Virus record (IMG/VR): IMGVR_UViG_3300028920_000286
Coordinates: 1-22,410 of that record
DNA from: a virus
Strand: one strand, 5' to 3'
DNA length: 22,410 nucleotides
Position numbers and translations under genes: made by a program. How positions within the stretch are numbered: position 1 is the stretch's first letter; every line of letters begins with the position of its first letter. Below, in pieces: positions 1 through 7,121 of the stretch. The notes below the pieces were generated by a model, which was not told the DNA's origin, did no database searches, and was given only the letters and a program-made list of their open reading frames with translations.

Positions 1-311
1 AAGACAACCACGTACAGGTCATCGTTGATGTTGCTGTCCGCGTTGATCGACACATCGAGAGTCCCGGCTTCGAGCACGCTCCATACCTTCATCAAAATGT
101 CGCCGTAGCAGCTTCCCGCGCTGCGCAGTTGAGATGAACCAACCTCCACAACGCCTTCATCGCTTCCCTCCATCTCGGCAATAAGCGTCGGGTTTCCGCC
201 CGTGTAGAACGACGCAGTAGCGAAGATCAGATCATCGGCTTGAACCGTCACATGAACGATCTTTCTGCTCTGCCCGCCCGTTGCGGAATCGACTTTCGTT
301 AGCGTAATCAC
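1..311 (-). CDS. Partial beta-rich tail-associated protein, probable fibre/adhesin, cut by window edge
   Basis: I do not recognise the family. The reading frame is open from a GTG at 311-309 to the window edge, about 103 codons, so the C-terminus is missing. The GTG overlaps the TGA of the preceding gene (GTGA), and a GAGGT SD lies six bases upstream. The visible product begins MITLTKVDSATGGQSRKIVH and consists of alternating hydrophobic and polar stretches with many Gly, Ser and Asp, which fits a beta-sandwich. It is the third consecutive protein of this kind after the gpI-like gene, where contractile-tailed phages usually encode fibres and receptor-binding proteins. The tail-appendage role is inferred from position and composition only. 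Confidence 0.6.
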   Translation of the reverse strand, partial: MITLTKVDSATGGQSRKIVHVTVQADDLIFATASFYTGGNPTLIAEMEGSDEGVVEVGSSQLRSAGSCYGDILMKVWSVLEAGTLDVSINADSNINDDLYVVV

Positions 312-886
312 GCGGCTACCTCACGAGTGACCTCGTAGACCCACTCGAAGCCCTTGGCTTCTTTGACATCCTCCGGCATGTCGATCGTCATTACACTGCT
401 GTCCGTCAACGTTTCTGGAGCCGAAGTCAGGTCAATCTCTCCGTGCGTCTGTCCCGCAACGATCGTAGCCGTCCCAATCGAGACGCCCCCGAGCTTGAAC
501 GCGATGCCGATGTTCGCCGTCGGCGCTCCACCGTTGGCATAGACGTGGATCTTCCGGAGCTTGACCGCAGTTCCGTCCATCGAAACGCCGTTGAAGTGCT
601 CCGTCTTCCAGCCCGTCCCAGTCGGGAACGCCTGCGCATTCGGCAATCCGGTTCCAAACGACCCCGCCGAGAGCTGCCCTATGTGATGGTCGTGGTTGTG
701 CGGCGTCGGAGCGAAACTTCCGCCTGACAGTTGCAGCCACTCCTTGCCGCTCCCAAGGTCGAACACGATGTATTCCACGCCCGCATCCGTGTCAACATAC
801 CGTTGCTCCATCGGGTAGTCAGCGGGATCAAGCGTTCCTACTGGCGTCCCTGCCCCCGGAATCGTACTCTCGTATCGGTCCCTCAT
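308..886 (-). CDS. Probable tail fibre / appendage protein (192 aa)
   Basis: Complete ORF of 192 aa. It starts at ATG 886 with a strong SD (GGGAGGATCAC before ATG) and its TGA overlaps the start of the next gene. Residues 1-60 contain a short beta-rich stretch with YVDTDAGVEYIVFD, as seen in small phage fibre proteins. A histidine-rich motif HNHDHH at 63-68 lies in a Gly/Ser-rich collar region, the kind of motif that can bind metal along a fibre axis. Residues 100-190 look like a beta-sandwich. No enzymatic motif was seen. The gene sits directly downstream of the 219-aa protein with a ten-base gap, so it is probably co-translated with it. The fibre assignment is inferred from location after gpI and from composition; no named family is claimed. 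Confidence 0.65.
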   Translation of the reverse strand: MRDRYESTIPGAGTPVGTLDPADYPMEQRYVDTDAGVEYIVFDLGSGKEWLQLSGGSFAPTPHNHDHHIGQLSAGSFGTGLPNAQAFPTGTGWKTEHFNGVSMDGTAVKLRKIHVYANGGAPTANIGIAFKLGGVSIGTATIVAGQTHGEIDLTSAPETLTDSSVMTIDMPEDVKEAKGFEWVYEVTREVAA

Positions 887-896
887 GTGATCCTCC

Positions 897-1556
897 CTAG
901 CTCTCCGGCTCCGGGTCCACGATGATCTGATGGACGTACACCGGCTCGGTCAGCGTGTGGCTCGCCTGAGTCGCATCGACAATCAGGAAGATGTCAAGCA
1001 TCTCCCCCTGAGTAAGGCTTCCGAGGTTGATCCACGTTTCGTTCTGCCCGAGGTTGTTCTGGCTGTCAGCGGCGACTACCGCCTGCGAAGCAGTTGCTCC
1101 ATTTCGGGACTCGCCCGCACCCGTCGTCTGGTACTCGATCTTCAAGTACGCATCCTTACTCGCGACCGTGTTCGGGCTACTCCACACGACTTTTACCACG
1201 GTATCTTCCGTGGTCGGCATCGCGACTCGCGTTGCGATGTGCAGGTGGCGCTTGACGCCCGCTGCAAACACAGCCACCGGCAGCTTGAGGGTTCCAACCT
1301 CTGCGATGTGCGCAGCATCGTCGCCCGGAAGCTCGAACTGCCCAGGGCTGAACTCCCGACTCACCCCAAACCGCTGGACGTACAACGCCAGCTCCTCGAT
1401 GTCCTTGTACGTCGAGTAGAACCACCAATCGAACCACGAAGACGGCGGACGCTGACGGACAAGCCAATCCTTGCTCTCATCGGCAGGCTCGGTTCCTTCA
1501 GCCACCCAGTACGTCCGCTGGCTCAGAATCTTCAACGCTGCATTCGGGTTTGGCAT
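897..1556 (-). CDS. Probable tail fibre / baseplate-attached protein (219 aa)
   Basis: Complete ORF of 219 aa, started at ATG 1556 behind AGGAGAG. The N-terminal 60 residues (YWVAEGTEPADESKDWLVRQ, then a Trp-rich SSWFDWWFYSTYKDIEELALY) resemble the attachment segment of many phage tail fibres, where a short motif rich in Trp, Pro and Asn precedes a small helix. Residues 85-210 are beta-rich, with motifs such as ETWINLGSLTQGEMLDIFLIVD, and end in an acidic tail. It is the first gene after a 121-nt non-coding gap and opens the left-end appendage group. I infer an adaptor or fibre role, with the N-terminus attaching to the baseplate and the C-terminal domain exposed. The exact family is not recognised. 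Confidence 0.6.
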   Translation of the reverse strand: MPNPNAALKILSQRTYWVAEGTEPADESKDWLVRQRPPSSWFDWWFYSTYKDIEELALYVQRFGVSREFSPGQFELPGDDAAHIAEVGTLKLPVAVFAAGVKRHLHIATRVAMPTTEDTVVKVVWSSPNTVASKDAYLKIEYQTTGAGESRNGATASQAVVAADSQNNLGQNETWINLGSLTQGEMLDIFLIVDATQASHTLTEPVYVHQIIVDPEPES

Positions 1557-1567
1557 TTCGCTCTCCT

Positions 1568-1596
1568 ATTCTAGTTGTATTGTGTTGCCCTGTCAA
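1568..1596 (-). promoter_or_regulatory. Sigma70-like promoter sequence before the fibre genes
   Basis: On the minus strand TTGACA (1596-1591) and TAGAAT (1573-1568) are separated by exactly 17 bases, a near-consensus vegetative promoter. The expected transcription start would fall around 1561, inside or just after the SD of the gene starting at 1556. The message would then be almost leaderless for that gene but normal for the genes further downstream. This oddity lowers confidence. The spacer is itself part of an 18-nt sequence repeated elsewhere in the window. Confidence 0.4.
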
Positions 1597-1636
1597 CAGG
1601 AAAACAAGAAATGAATGCAGTTTCCGCCTGTTTCAT
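1571..1636 (-). other. Possible 21-codon leader ORF in the 1557-1677 gap
   Basis: An ATG at 1636 opens 21 codons (MKQAETAFISCFPVDRATQY plus one Asn) ending at a TAG that overlaps the promoter-like TAGAAT. A purine-rich stretch, GGGGGAAGAGAGGAA, precedes it, though the spacing of the best SD core is not ideal. It is the only short ORF I see in this gap. It could be a leader peptide or chance. Confidence 0.15.
1574..1591 (-). repeat. 18-nt repeat AGGGCAACACAATACAAC, copy 1
   Basis: Read on the minus strand, this is an exact 18-base copy of plus-strand positions 18033-18050, so the two copies lie in opposite orientation 16 kb apart. A shorter related copy (CAGGGCAACGCAA on the minus strand) lies at 10506-10518 between the tube and chaperone genes. 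Here it forms the spacer of the promoter-like element. Confidence 0.7.
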
Positions 1637-1663
1637 TTCCTCTCTTCCCCCGCTTTCGCTCTG

Positions 1664-1677
1664 TCCACACGTGTGGA
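1664..1677. promoter_or_regulatory. Module-boundary palindrome, copy 1 (gpI / fibre junction)
   Basis: This is the perfect 14-base palindrome TCCACACGTGTGGA. It abuts the TAA stop of the gpI-like gene (1678-1680) and opens the 121-nt gap before the fibre genes. The same 14-mer occurs at three other module junctions. It has no U-tract in the direction of transcription, so it is not a typical intrinsic terminator. A binding site for a dimeric regulator or an RNA processing hairpin is inferred. Confidence 0.7.
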
Positions 1678-2406
1678 TTAGATAATGATCCCCGACAGCT
1701 TCCCTGCGTCGAACCCGTCATCGTCGTCGAGATTCGGGACTGTCGGCCAGTCTGAGAACATGAACCCGCCCTCGGCGCTCACCGTGAACCCAACGCCCGC
1801 CGCTACGATCTCATCAAGGATCGCAGCTACCTCCACTCCGATGTTCGAGTCCGGCGAGTACAAGAACCGCCCGTAGTCGAACCCATAGTCCGAGTCGAGA
1901 TCCGGCACAGTCTCGGCTTCCGCGAACATGAAAATGTCCTCAGTCGTATCCTCGTCGAGGTACTGCTCGGGGATCGCAACCTCCATAAACGAGTCAATGA
2001 TGTCGATCCCCAGCGATGGGCTTGAGTTCAAGTACACTGAGATCTCTTCCGGAGGGATCTCCAGCACCCTCCCGAGAATGCCTTTGATGTCGTTCACGTG
2101 TCCCGTGCTCGTGTCGATCCAAACTTCGGTGTTCAATCTGTAACGCAGATCGTCGTCGGATTCCCCCTCCGTTCGGTACACCCCGTACCTCGCGGCCAAC
2201 ACATCGAGCTTGTGTCCCGTGGCCGAACTCAGCCCCCAGTCTCCTTTGATCTCAGCGAGCGCCTCACCGAGTTCGTGAATTGACTGGCTTAGGCAAGCCA
2301 ACAGCTTGTGCAGGTTCTTCCCCGCGTCGTCACGCCCGTAGTAATGCACGAGACGCCGGAACAATCTGCGCTTGATCTCAGCGAGAGAAGTCAGGTCTAC
2401 ACTCAT
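1678..2406 (-). CDS. Tail protein I-like baseplate wedge / fibre-attachment protein
   Basis: Complete ORF of 242 aa whose ATG overlaps the TGA of gpJ (ATGA). Residues 60-100 carry the pattern GHKLDVLAARYGVYRTEGES followed by DDDLRYRL, characteristic of phage tail proteins of the gpI/DUF2612-like group that join baseplate wedges to fibres. The order gp25-like, gpJ, gpI-like is the classic wedge gene order. Residues 158-181 and 214-237 form an internal repeat of the type (I/G)FMF...TVP(D/N)LD.D.GFD.G(R/K), acidic and rich in Asp and Phe, which may be a duplicated fibre-docking element. A perfect palindrome follows the stop immediately. Position and N-terminal motif support the family; the role of the repeats is unknown. 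Confidence 0.75.
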   Translation of the reverse strand: MSVDLTSLAEIKRRLFRRLVHYYGRDDAGKNLHKLLACLSQSIHELGEALAEIKGDWGLSSATGHKLDVLAARYGVYRTEGESDDDLRYRLNTEVWIDTSTGHVNDIKGILGRVLEIPPEEISVYLNSSPSLGIDIIDSFMEVAIPEQYLDEDTTEDIFMFAEAETVPDLDSDYGFDYGRFLYSPDSNIGVEVAAILDEIVAAGVGFTVSAEGGFMFSDWPTVPNLDDDDGFDAGKLSGIII

Positions 2407-4088
2407 GCGGCCTCCACCGTAATCAGGCTTGGATCGGTTACGGCCATCTCCGAAACGGCGATCGTGAGATTGCTCGTGCCTTCGGGATCAGCCGAGAAGC
2501 CCAGCGTGATCGAAGCGTCAAGAACACCAGCGACCCCCATGATCGCACTGACAATCTTCGAGGCGATCACATCGTCTGCCGGAGCAATCCCCGTTACGAG
2601 AGCACCGCCAGCATCCTCTCCACCGATGTACTGGACAATCGCATCTTTCACCTGATCGTCGCCGTCCACCGGAAAGTCCGTGTCTTTCGTGACAGTCGCA
2701 ATCACGTAGACCGGCTTCTCCGTCGGACGATTGAAGCGCATCGTGTGTTCCTGGCCGTAGTCATCCTCGACCAAAACCTCGACAGTTCCCTCAGTCCGAA
2801 TCCCCGCAGCAACCACGTTCATCAGGCACTCGGCGATGTCCTGCGTCTCTCCGCCGTAGACCGTCAACTCAACCGACCTCCGGCGCAGCCCTTCCACTTC
2901 CTCATCCTCTCGGTTGTGCCGATACCCCACTGAGCGCACTCCCGAAACTGCCCACACGTTCGCAACGATCTTCCGGGGGATCGCCGAAGCGCCCCGGCCC
3001 TTCGAGATCAGGAAGCGGTTGACAAGATCTGCATCAGACTCCTCGTTGCAGCCACTCGTAAACGCTCCCACCGTCTCCGACGTGATCCGCAACAACGCAT
3101 CATGTCCGGCAACCGCAGAGCCGTTGAGGTAGAACGCTCCCCCGGAATACGGATCGGTGCTGTTCGTCTCCCACTGGATCACCCCGCCGCTCGTCGCGTG
3201 GTTGACCAACGCCACGCGCAGAACGCTTCCACCCTCATGTGCGTCCAGCGCCAAGCCTTCCCACGTCACCCACTGCGAAGCTCCTGCCGCAAGCGTCACT
3301 TCCTTCGAGTGAGATCTGCACAGCCGCGCTGCCGTCCCGTGGTCGAAGACCTCCAAATGCAGGTTGTACGTGAGTTGCCCTGCGGTCCCGTTCTTGAGCT
3401 TGAGCGAGATCTTGCTGACCTTGTGCGGATGCTCAATGTCTGCAAGCCTCACGGTCTGGAAGTCCGTCACCCCATCGTCCTTCGCAACCGACTGTACCGC
3501 GTTTCCCACGTTTGCCAGCGAGAGCGTTGCCGCATGATCCCGATTCGTCACACCCGAGATCCCAGACACGGAATCGTCAAGCGTGTCGATGATCCCCGCA
3601 CGGCAGTTGAAGCTCGGGCCGTAGTCCATCGCCTCAACCAGCACATCGACCGACCCGCCGGCCAGAATCGTTCTCTCTTCCGTTGTCCGGTAGACCTTCT
3701 CTGTCGAACTTGCCGATACCTCAGTCGCTACCGGGATCGTTGCTCCGTTCGTTCCTGAGAACGTGACAACGTTCGTCGCTCTCTGTGCCGGATCGCGGAC
3801 GAGCCGCTGAAACTCAACCAGATCTTCGAGGCTTCGCCCGAACGCCCCGCCGACCTTGTTGGCGTTGTACACGGCTTCTGTCTCTTGATGCAGCAGATTC
3901 AGCTCGCCGAGCGCTGCCTCGGAGAAGATCGTGATCGGCGACCCTCCTTCAAGATCCAACTCGCTCCCAGGCATCGGATTGCCGTCTTCGTCAGACCATG
4001 TAGCCGCTCGAAGTCGCGCTCGCAGAGCTTCCCACAGCTCTTGGAACGTCGGACGCCGATACCCTGTGTTCAGCAACCCCCAACTCAT
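2403..4088 (-). CDS. Baseplate wedge protein J with inserted beta-rich domain
   Basis: Complete ORF of 561 aa, longer than many gpJ-like proteins. Residues 1-180 match the gpJ N-terminal half: a helical start with SELDLEGGSPITIFSEAALGE, then VVTFSGTNGATIPVATEVS, and the segment ending GISGVTNRDHA. The matching second half resumes near residue 346 with SGCNEESDADLVNRFL and continues through KIVANVWAVSGVRSV to the C-terminal domain. Between them, roughly residues 186-338, lies an extra beta-sandwich-like domain with no place in the basic family. Start and stop overlap the neighbouring genes by ATGA. The protein forms wedges with the gp25-like and gpI-like neighbours around the hub. The inserted domain may be exposed and bind sugars or another baseplate protein; that is inference. 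Confidence 0.85.
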   Translation of the reverse strand: MSWGLLNTGYRRPTFQELWEALRARLRAATWSDEDGNPMPGSELDLEGGSPITIFSEAALGELNLLHQETEAVYNANKVGGAFGRSLEDLVEFQRLVRDPAQRATNVVTFSGTNGATIPVATEVSASSTEKVYRTTEERTILAGGSVDVLVEAMDYGPSFNCRAGIIDTLDDSVSGISGVTNRDHAATLSLANVGNAVQSVAKDDGVTDFQTVRLADIEHPHKVSKISLKLKNGTAGQLTYNLHLEVFDHGTAARLCRSHSKEVTLAAGASQWVTWEGLALDAHEGGSVLRVALVNHATSGGVIQWETNSTDPYSGGAFYLNGSAVAGHDALLRITSETVGAFTSGCNEESDADLVNRFLISKGRGASAIPRKIVANVWAVSGVRSVGYRHNREDEEVEGLRRRSVELTVYGGETQDIAECLMNVVAAGIRTEGTVEVLVEDDYGQEHTMRFNRPTEKPVYVIATVTKDTDFPVDGDDQVKDAIVQYIGGEDAGGALVTGIAPADDVIASKIVSAIMGVAGVLDASITLGFSADPEGTSNLTIAVSEMAVTDPSLITVEAA

Positions 4089-4462
4089 GTGTTCACCGTC
4101 CTCGTCCCATCCAACATCTCGCCGCTCACAAGCACGGCCTTGAAATCGACCGTGATCGTCCTCTGCTTCCGGTCGAAATCAGCCAGCTCTAACCACGTCA
4201 CTGTCCTCACTCGCTTGTCCGCGTAGATCTCTTCGAGGATGTCACGCAGAATCAGCTCTTGCGGCGTCCCTTTCTCCCAGTAACGGAAGTACGGCACTCC
4301 GTCAGACAGCTTGCAGAACCGTTCGCCTTCCCACATCCGGAGACGCAGCCGAATCGCCTGCTCGACTTCTGCAAGCCCCGAGATCATCTTGACCCGCCCT
4401 GTTGAACGAACGATCTTGATGTCATCGGTCGCCGTGTCAATGTCAAAGCTCAGTCTCTCCAT
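4085..4462 (-). CDS. gp25-like baseplate wedge protein (gpW family)
   Basis: Complete ORF of 125 aa starting at ATG 4462, overlapping the TGA of the upstream gene. It has the compact size of the T4 gp25/P2 W family, which is lysozyme-like in fold but not enzymatic and connects sheath to wedge. Supporting motifs are GLAEVEQAIRLRLRMWEGER near residues 29-48, which fits the family's conserved helix preceding a Gly-Glu turn, and LILRDILEEIYADKRV near 70-85. The gene directly precedes gpJ, as is usual. The upstream neighbour is an unusual acidic protein rather than a typical spike, though the spike itself is only one gene further. Confidence 0.8.
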   Translation of the reverse strand: MERLSFDIDTATDDIKIVRSTGRVKMISGLAEVEQAIRLRLRMWEGERFCKLSDGVPYFRYWEKGTPQELILRDILEEIYADKRVRTVTWLELADFDRKQRTITVDFKAVLVSGEMLDGTRTVNT

Positions 4463-5214
4463 CAGAACCCCCGGTCGCTTTCAACCTGCTCAGATCCCGC
4501 GATCGAACTCTCGTTGGCAAACGCCCCGGCGATCAGTTCTGCCCCGGCCACTTCCAGCAAGCCCGCAATCGGAGCCAGTTGTCCACCTGTCGCAATAACC
4601 GCGAGATCGACCACGCCGCTCCAGATCGCACTCAATGTCTGCTCCAGATCTCCCTCGCAGATCCCCGCGAGGAAATCGAGCGTCGATTGGATCAAAGGCA
4701 GGTCGAGTCCTTCACGCAGAGCGATCTCGGCAACCGAATCGAGGATCACTTCGTTGGCGCTTTCCTTGATCTTCTGCACTCCGGCGTCGATCGCCGCTCC
4801 CAGAGCATCCGCTCCGATCTCGTCCAGCGTGATCTCGCCGTCTTCGGCCCAACCCTTGAGCGTCTCCCATCCCTCTTTCAGGAAGCTCGTAAAGCCCGCG
4901 ATGTTTTCTTCCCCGATCACGCCTTTCAGAACATCGAGATCCTCTTCCGAGAGATCGGACATGAACGCATCAGCCCACTGGATCATTCCAGTGACGAGCT
5001 GCTGCGTCAGCTCCTCCTCCAGTCCCGCGAAATACTCCGCTGTGAGTTGAGCCACAAGCTCTCCAGCAGGATCTCCCGCCGCATCAATCAGTCCTGCGAC
5101 GGCCTGTTCCTCGGGAGAGTAGTCTGCTCGGATTGCTTCGCTCGCCGACTGCGGACCCACCGTAGGCTGCTCTGTCGGTTCATCGTCAGCTCCATCACCC
5201 TCTGACGAGTCCAC
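4462..5214 (-). CDS. Acidic alpha-helical protein between spike and wedge (250 aa)
   Basis: Complete ORF of 250 aa from a GTG at 5214 that lies inside the boundary palindrome; no good SD precedes it, so the start is uncertain. Residues 1-30 are acidic and low complexity (SSEGDGADDEPTEQP). The rest is predicted alpha-helical, rich in Ala, Glu, Leu and Ile, with hydrophobic helices near 185-235 (SGVVDLAVIATGGQLAPIAG). No family is recognised. It is in the same frame as the spike gene, separated by a single TAA and 14 sense codons that also encode an acidic Gly/Asp/Glu linker. The two may therefore once have been, or may still sometimes be, one polypeptide. A baseplate or delivered-cargo role is possible but not shown. 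Confidence 0.6.
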   Translation of the reverse strand: MDSSEGDGADDEPTEQPTVGPQSASEAIRADYSPEEQAVAGLIDAAGDPAGELVAQLTAEYFAGLEEELTQQLVTGMIQWADAFMSDLSEEDLDVLKGVIGEENIAGFTSFLKEGWETLKGWAEDGEITLDEIGADALGAAIDAGVQKIKESANEVILDSVAEIALREGLDLPLIQSTLDFLAGICEGDLEQTLSAIWSGVVDLAVIATGGQLAPIAGLLEVAGAELIAGAFANESSIAGSEQVESDRGF

Positions 5215-5224
5215 ACGTGTGGAC
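5209..5224. promoter_or_regulatory. Module-boundary palindrome, copy 2 (spike / wedge junction)
   Basis: Perfect 16-base palindrome GTCCACACGTGTGGAC, containing the 14-mer shared by all four copies. It lies 32 bases after the spike stop and overlaps the GTG start of the acidic protein, so any protein bound there, or a hairpin in the message, could affect initiation of that gene. Confidence 0.7.
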
Positions 5225-5256
5225 CCCGTTTCATCTCGCGGCTCGTCATCGCCTGT

Positions 5257-6213
5257 TTAAAGGTCGCTTGTCGCCCCCTGTTCAAGAGAGCCTGCGGGTT
5301 GATCTTGCTCCCACGCCCCAGTCAAGAGATCGGCGATCGTGTCGCCCAAGCCATCCAACTCCAGACCCAGCGCGTCGGCCACCGATCCGATCGGGTCGTT
5401 CAAGAAGTTCGCGGCAAATACAACGTTCACACACAGGTACTCGATGTATCCCTTGATAAGCTCCCACAGCCTCGCCCAGTCGATGTCGATAACAGTCGGG
5501 CGTCCCGGTGGCACGAAATCGTTGATCGGATTCAGCCGCGCATACACGAGCTTCGACGTGTGCATCGCAACCCTGTTCGGGCTTGGCCCACTTGTCGGCG
5601 ACCCGCACGCCGGACAGATGTGCGTATGACTCTCGTAGTCTTCCGCCAGCGGTTGCAGTGCCACACGGTACTGAGCGTCAACCCCGAGCCTGATCCCCCG
5701 GCGATTCGGAGACTGAATCATCCATGTTCCGGCCAGCGCTCCCGAGCGATAGCAGACAAGCCGCGCTGCCGTCTCCGTGTGCTCCACAAGCCAATCGTCT
5801 GCATGTCTCTCCGGCAGGTAGAAATCGTCATCAGCTCGGATCGACCCAAGCACAATTACGTCCGTCAGGTTATGCGACCGCTTGTATACAGGATGATCCT
5901 GGCGGCGGTGCTTCTTCACTTGATCGAGTGCCTTATCGTGGACGACACAGACAACGAGATCGCCACGCTTCCCGATCTTGTACGGCCTGCGCATGATGTA
6001 CGGCCCCGCTCGGTCGATGTTCACCGGCACGTCGTACACTTTCTTCAAGCGCATCGGCTTGCCTTGCATCTCCTCGCGGAGTTTCATCAAAGGCCGGACC
6101 TTCGCTCGGCCTCTCTTTTGGTCGAGTTCAAAGATCTGCGCGAGGATCACACACCACGTTCCTTCGAGCTTCTGGTTGATCCTCTCGTCGATCAGGTCAG
6201 GGATACGTTTCAC
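5257..6213 (-). CDS. Baseplate spike protein with OB-fold N-terminus (gp138/Mu gp45-like)
   Basis: Complete ORF of 318 aa from GTG 6213, which overlaps the hub stop (GTGA) and has AGGAG eight bases upstream. Residues 20-125 look like the OB-fold domain of central spike proteins: basic beta strands (GRAKVRPLMKL), then GDLVVCVVHDKALD and DVIVLGSIRADDDFYLP. Residues 160-190 form short beta strands (GTWMIQSPNRRGIRLGVDAQ). A SHTH motif at 195-198, the HxH type that binds iron at spike tips, is followed by CPAC at 200-203. The C-terminal 70 residues are helical. Contractile tails use this protein to pierce the cell envelope. The TAA stop is followed in frame by the acidic protein. Confidence 0.75.
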   Translation of the reverse strand: MKRIPDLIDERINQKLEGTWCVILAQIFELDQKRGRAKVRPLMKLREEMQGKPMRLKKVYDVPVNIDRAGPYIMRRPYKIGKRGDLVVCVVHDKALDQVKKHRRQDHPVYKRSHNLTDVIVLGSIRADDDFYLPERHADDWLVEHTETAARLVCYRSGALAGTWMIQSPNRRGIRLGVDAQYRVALQPLAEDYESHTHICPACGSPTSGPSPNRVAMHTSKLVYARLNPINDFVPPGRPTVIDIDWARLWELIKGYIEYLCVNVVFAANFLNDPIGSVADALGLELDGLGDTIADLLTGAWEQDQPAGSLEQGATSDL

Positions 6214-7121
6214 TCTTCCAACTCCTGTAGCGTGAGCTTCGTCACGAAATCCTTGGTCGGCGTTCCTACGTGACTGCCTTCGACGATCTTGAGCGTCTTC
6301 ACGTCTCCACTTGTCGTAATCGCGTCTTGGAGATCCACGAGCTTGTCTGCACCCAGTCGGGGATCAAGCAGCACTTGGCACGAGTATTGCCTAAGCGGAG
6401 CATCGCTCTCGGGATCGTTCGGCTCCTCGATCGCCAACGGCTCAACGTGTCCAATCAGACCGTGCTCTGCGGAGATGAGAACCCCCGAGTGGACTGTCCC
6501 TACACCCTCTCGATGAAAGTGAATCAGCCCGCTCTCGACGTGGACCTCGTACGTCGCGTTCTTGATCTCCAGCAGGTCAGCAACGCACTTCTCCAACGCC
6601 GACTTGATCGTTTCGTTCGCCGCCGTGATGAATCCTGTCTCATACTCAAAGTTGTCGCGGCCCGGGATCTCGATCGTGCCTTGCCCAAAGCCGCTCGCCT
6701 TGCACAGGTCTTTCACGACCTTCCGGACCTTCGTCCCAGGCTCCCAGTCCTTGTTGACTCGCTTCGTCAGCCATTGGTCGTGACTGTCTCCGATCTCGAT
6801 CTTCACTGCCTTGTCCACGCCGTCCCACGTGACCTCGACCTTTTCGATCTCTCCGGAGATCAGCCCTTGCAGATTCGGCCCCTGCCAAATCGTCCCCTCG
6901 TATCCGGCCTCAACGATGATCGGATCGCCGCGCTTGAGTTCCGAGATCGTCGCCATCGTCAGGTTCGAGATCACCACTTCACCTAAGTTCGACGCGCTGT
7001 TGGTCCCAAACGGAATCGAGAACTCGATCCAGAATCCGCCCGTGCCTTTGTAGGTGTACGACTTCCCTATAGCCGGGAAGCTCACGCGCATGATCCTCCG
7101 GAACAGCACTTCTTTGCTCAC
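6210..7121 (-). CDS. Baseplate hub protein (gpD / T4 gp27-like)
   Basis: I chose GTG 7121 (MSKEVLFRRIMRVSF, 303 aa) because GACGAGG lies five bases upstream and the start overlaps the plug stop (GTGA). An alternative GTG at 7142 gives 310 aa but has no SD. The sequence follows the hub pattern: an N-terminal beta domain with FSIPFGTNSASNLGEVVISN and LKRGDPIIVEAGYEG, then WLTKRVNKDWEPGTKVRKVVKDLCKASG, a motif typical of the second tube-like domain. Hub proteins of this group form a trimer linking tail tube to spike. It sits between the plug and the spike, the standard order in small contractile phages. No lysozyme domain is visible. Confidence 0.8.
   Translation of the reverse strand: MSKEVLFRRIMRVSFPAIGKSYTYKGTGGFWIEFSIPFGTNSASNLGEVVISNLTMATISELKRGDPIIVEAGYEGTIWQGPNLQGLISGEIEKVEVTWDGVDKAVKIEIGDSHDQWLTKRVNKDWEPGTKVRKVVKDLCKASGFGQGTIEIPGRDNFEYETGFITAANETIKSALEKCVADLLEIKNATYEVHVESGLIHFHREGVGTVHSGVLISAEHGLIGHVEPLAIEEPNDPESDAPLRQYSCQVLLDPRLGADKLVDLQDAITTSGDVKTLKIVEGSHVGTPTKDFVTKLTLQELEE

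Noticed and set aside
5088-5285. 65-codon minus-strand ORF overlapping the spike end and acidic protein
   Set aside because: Its frame conflicts with two better-supported ORFs and its composition is Arg-rich shadow sequence.
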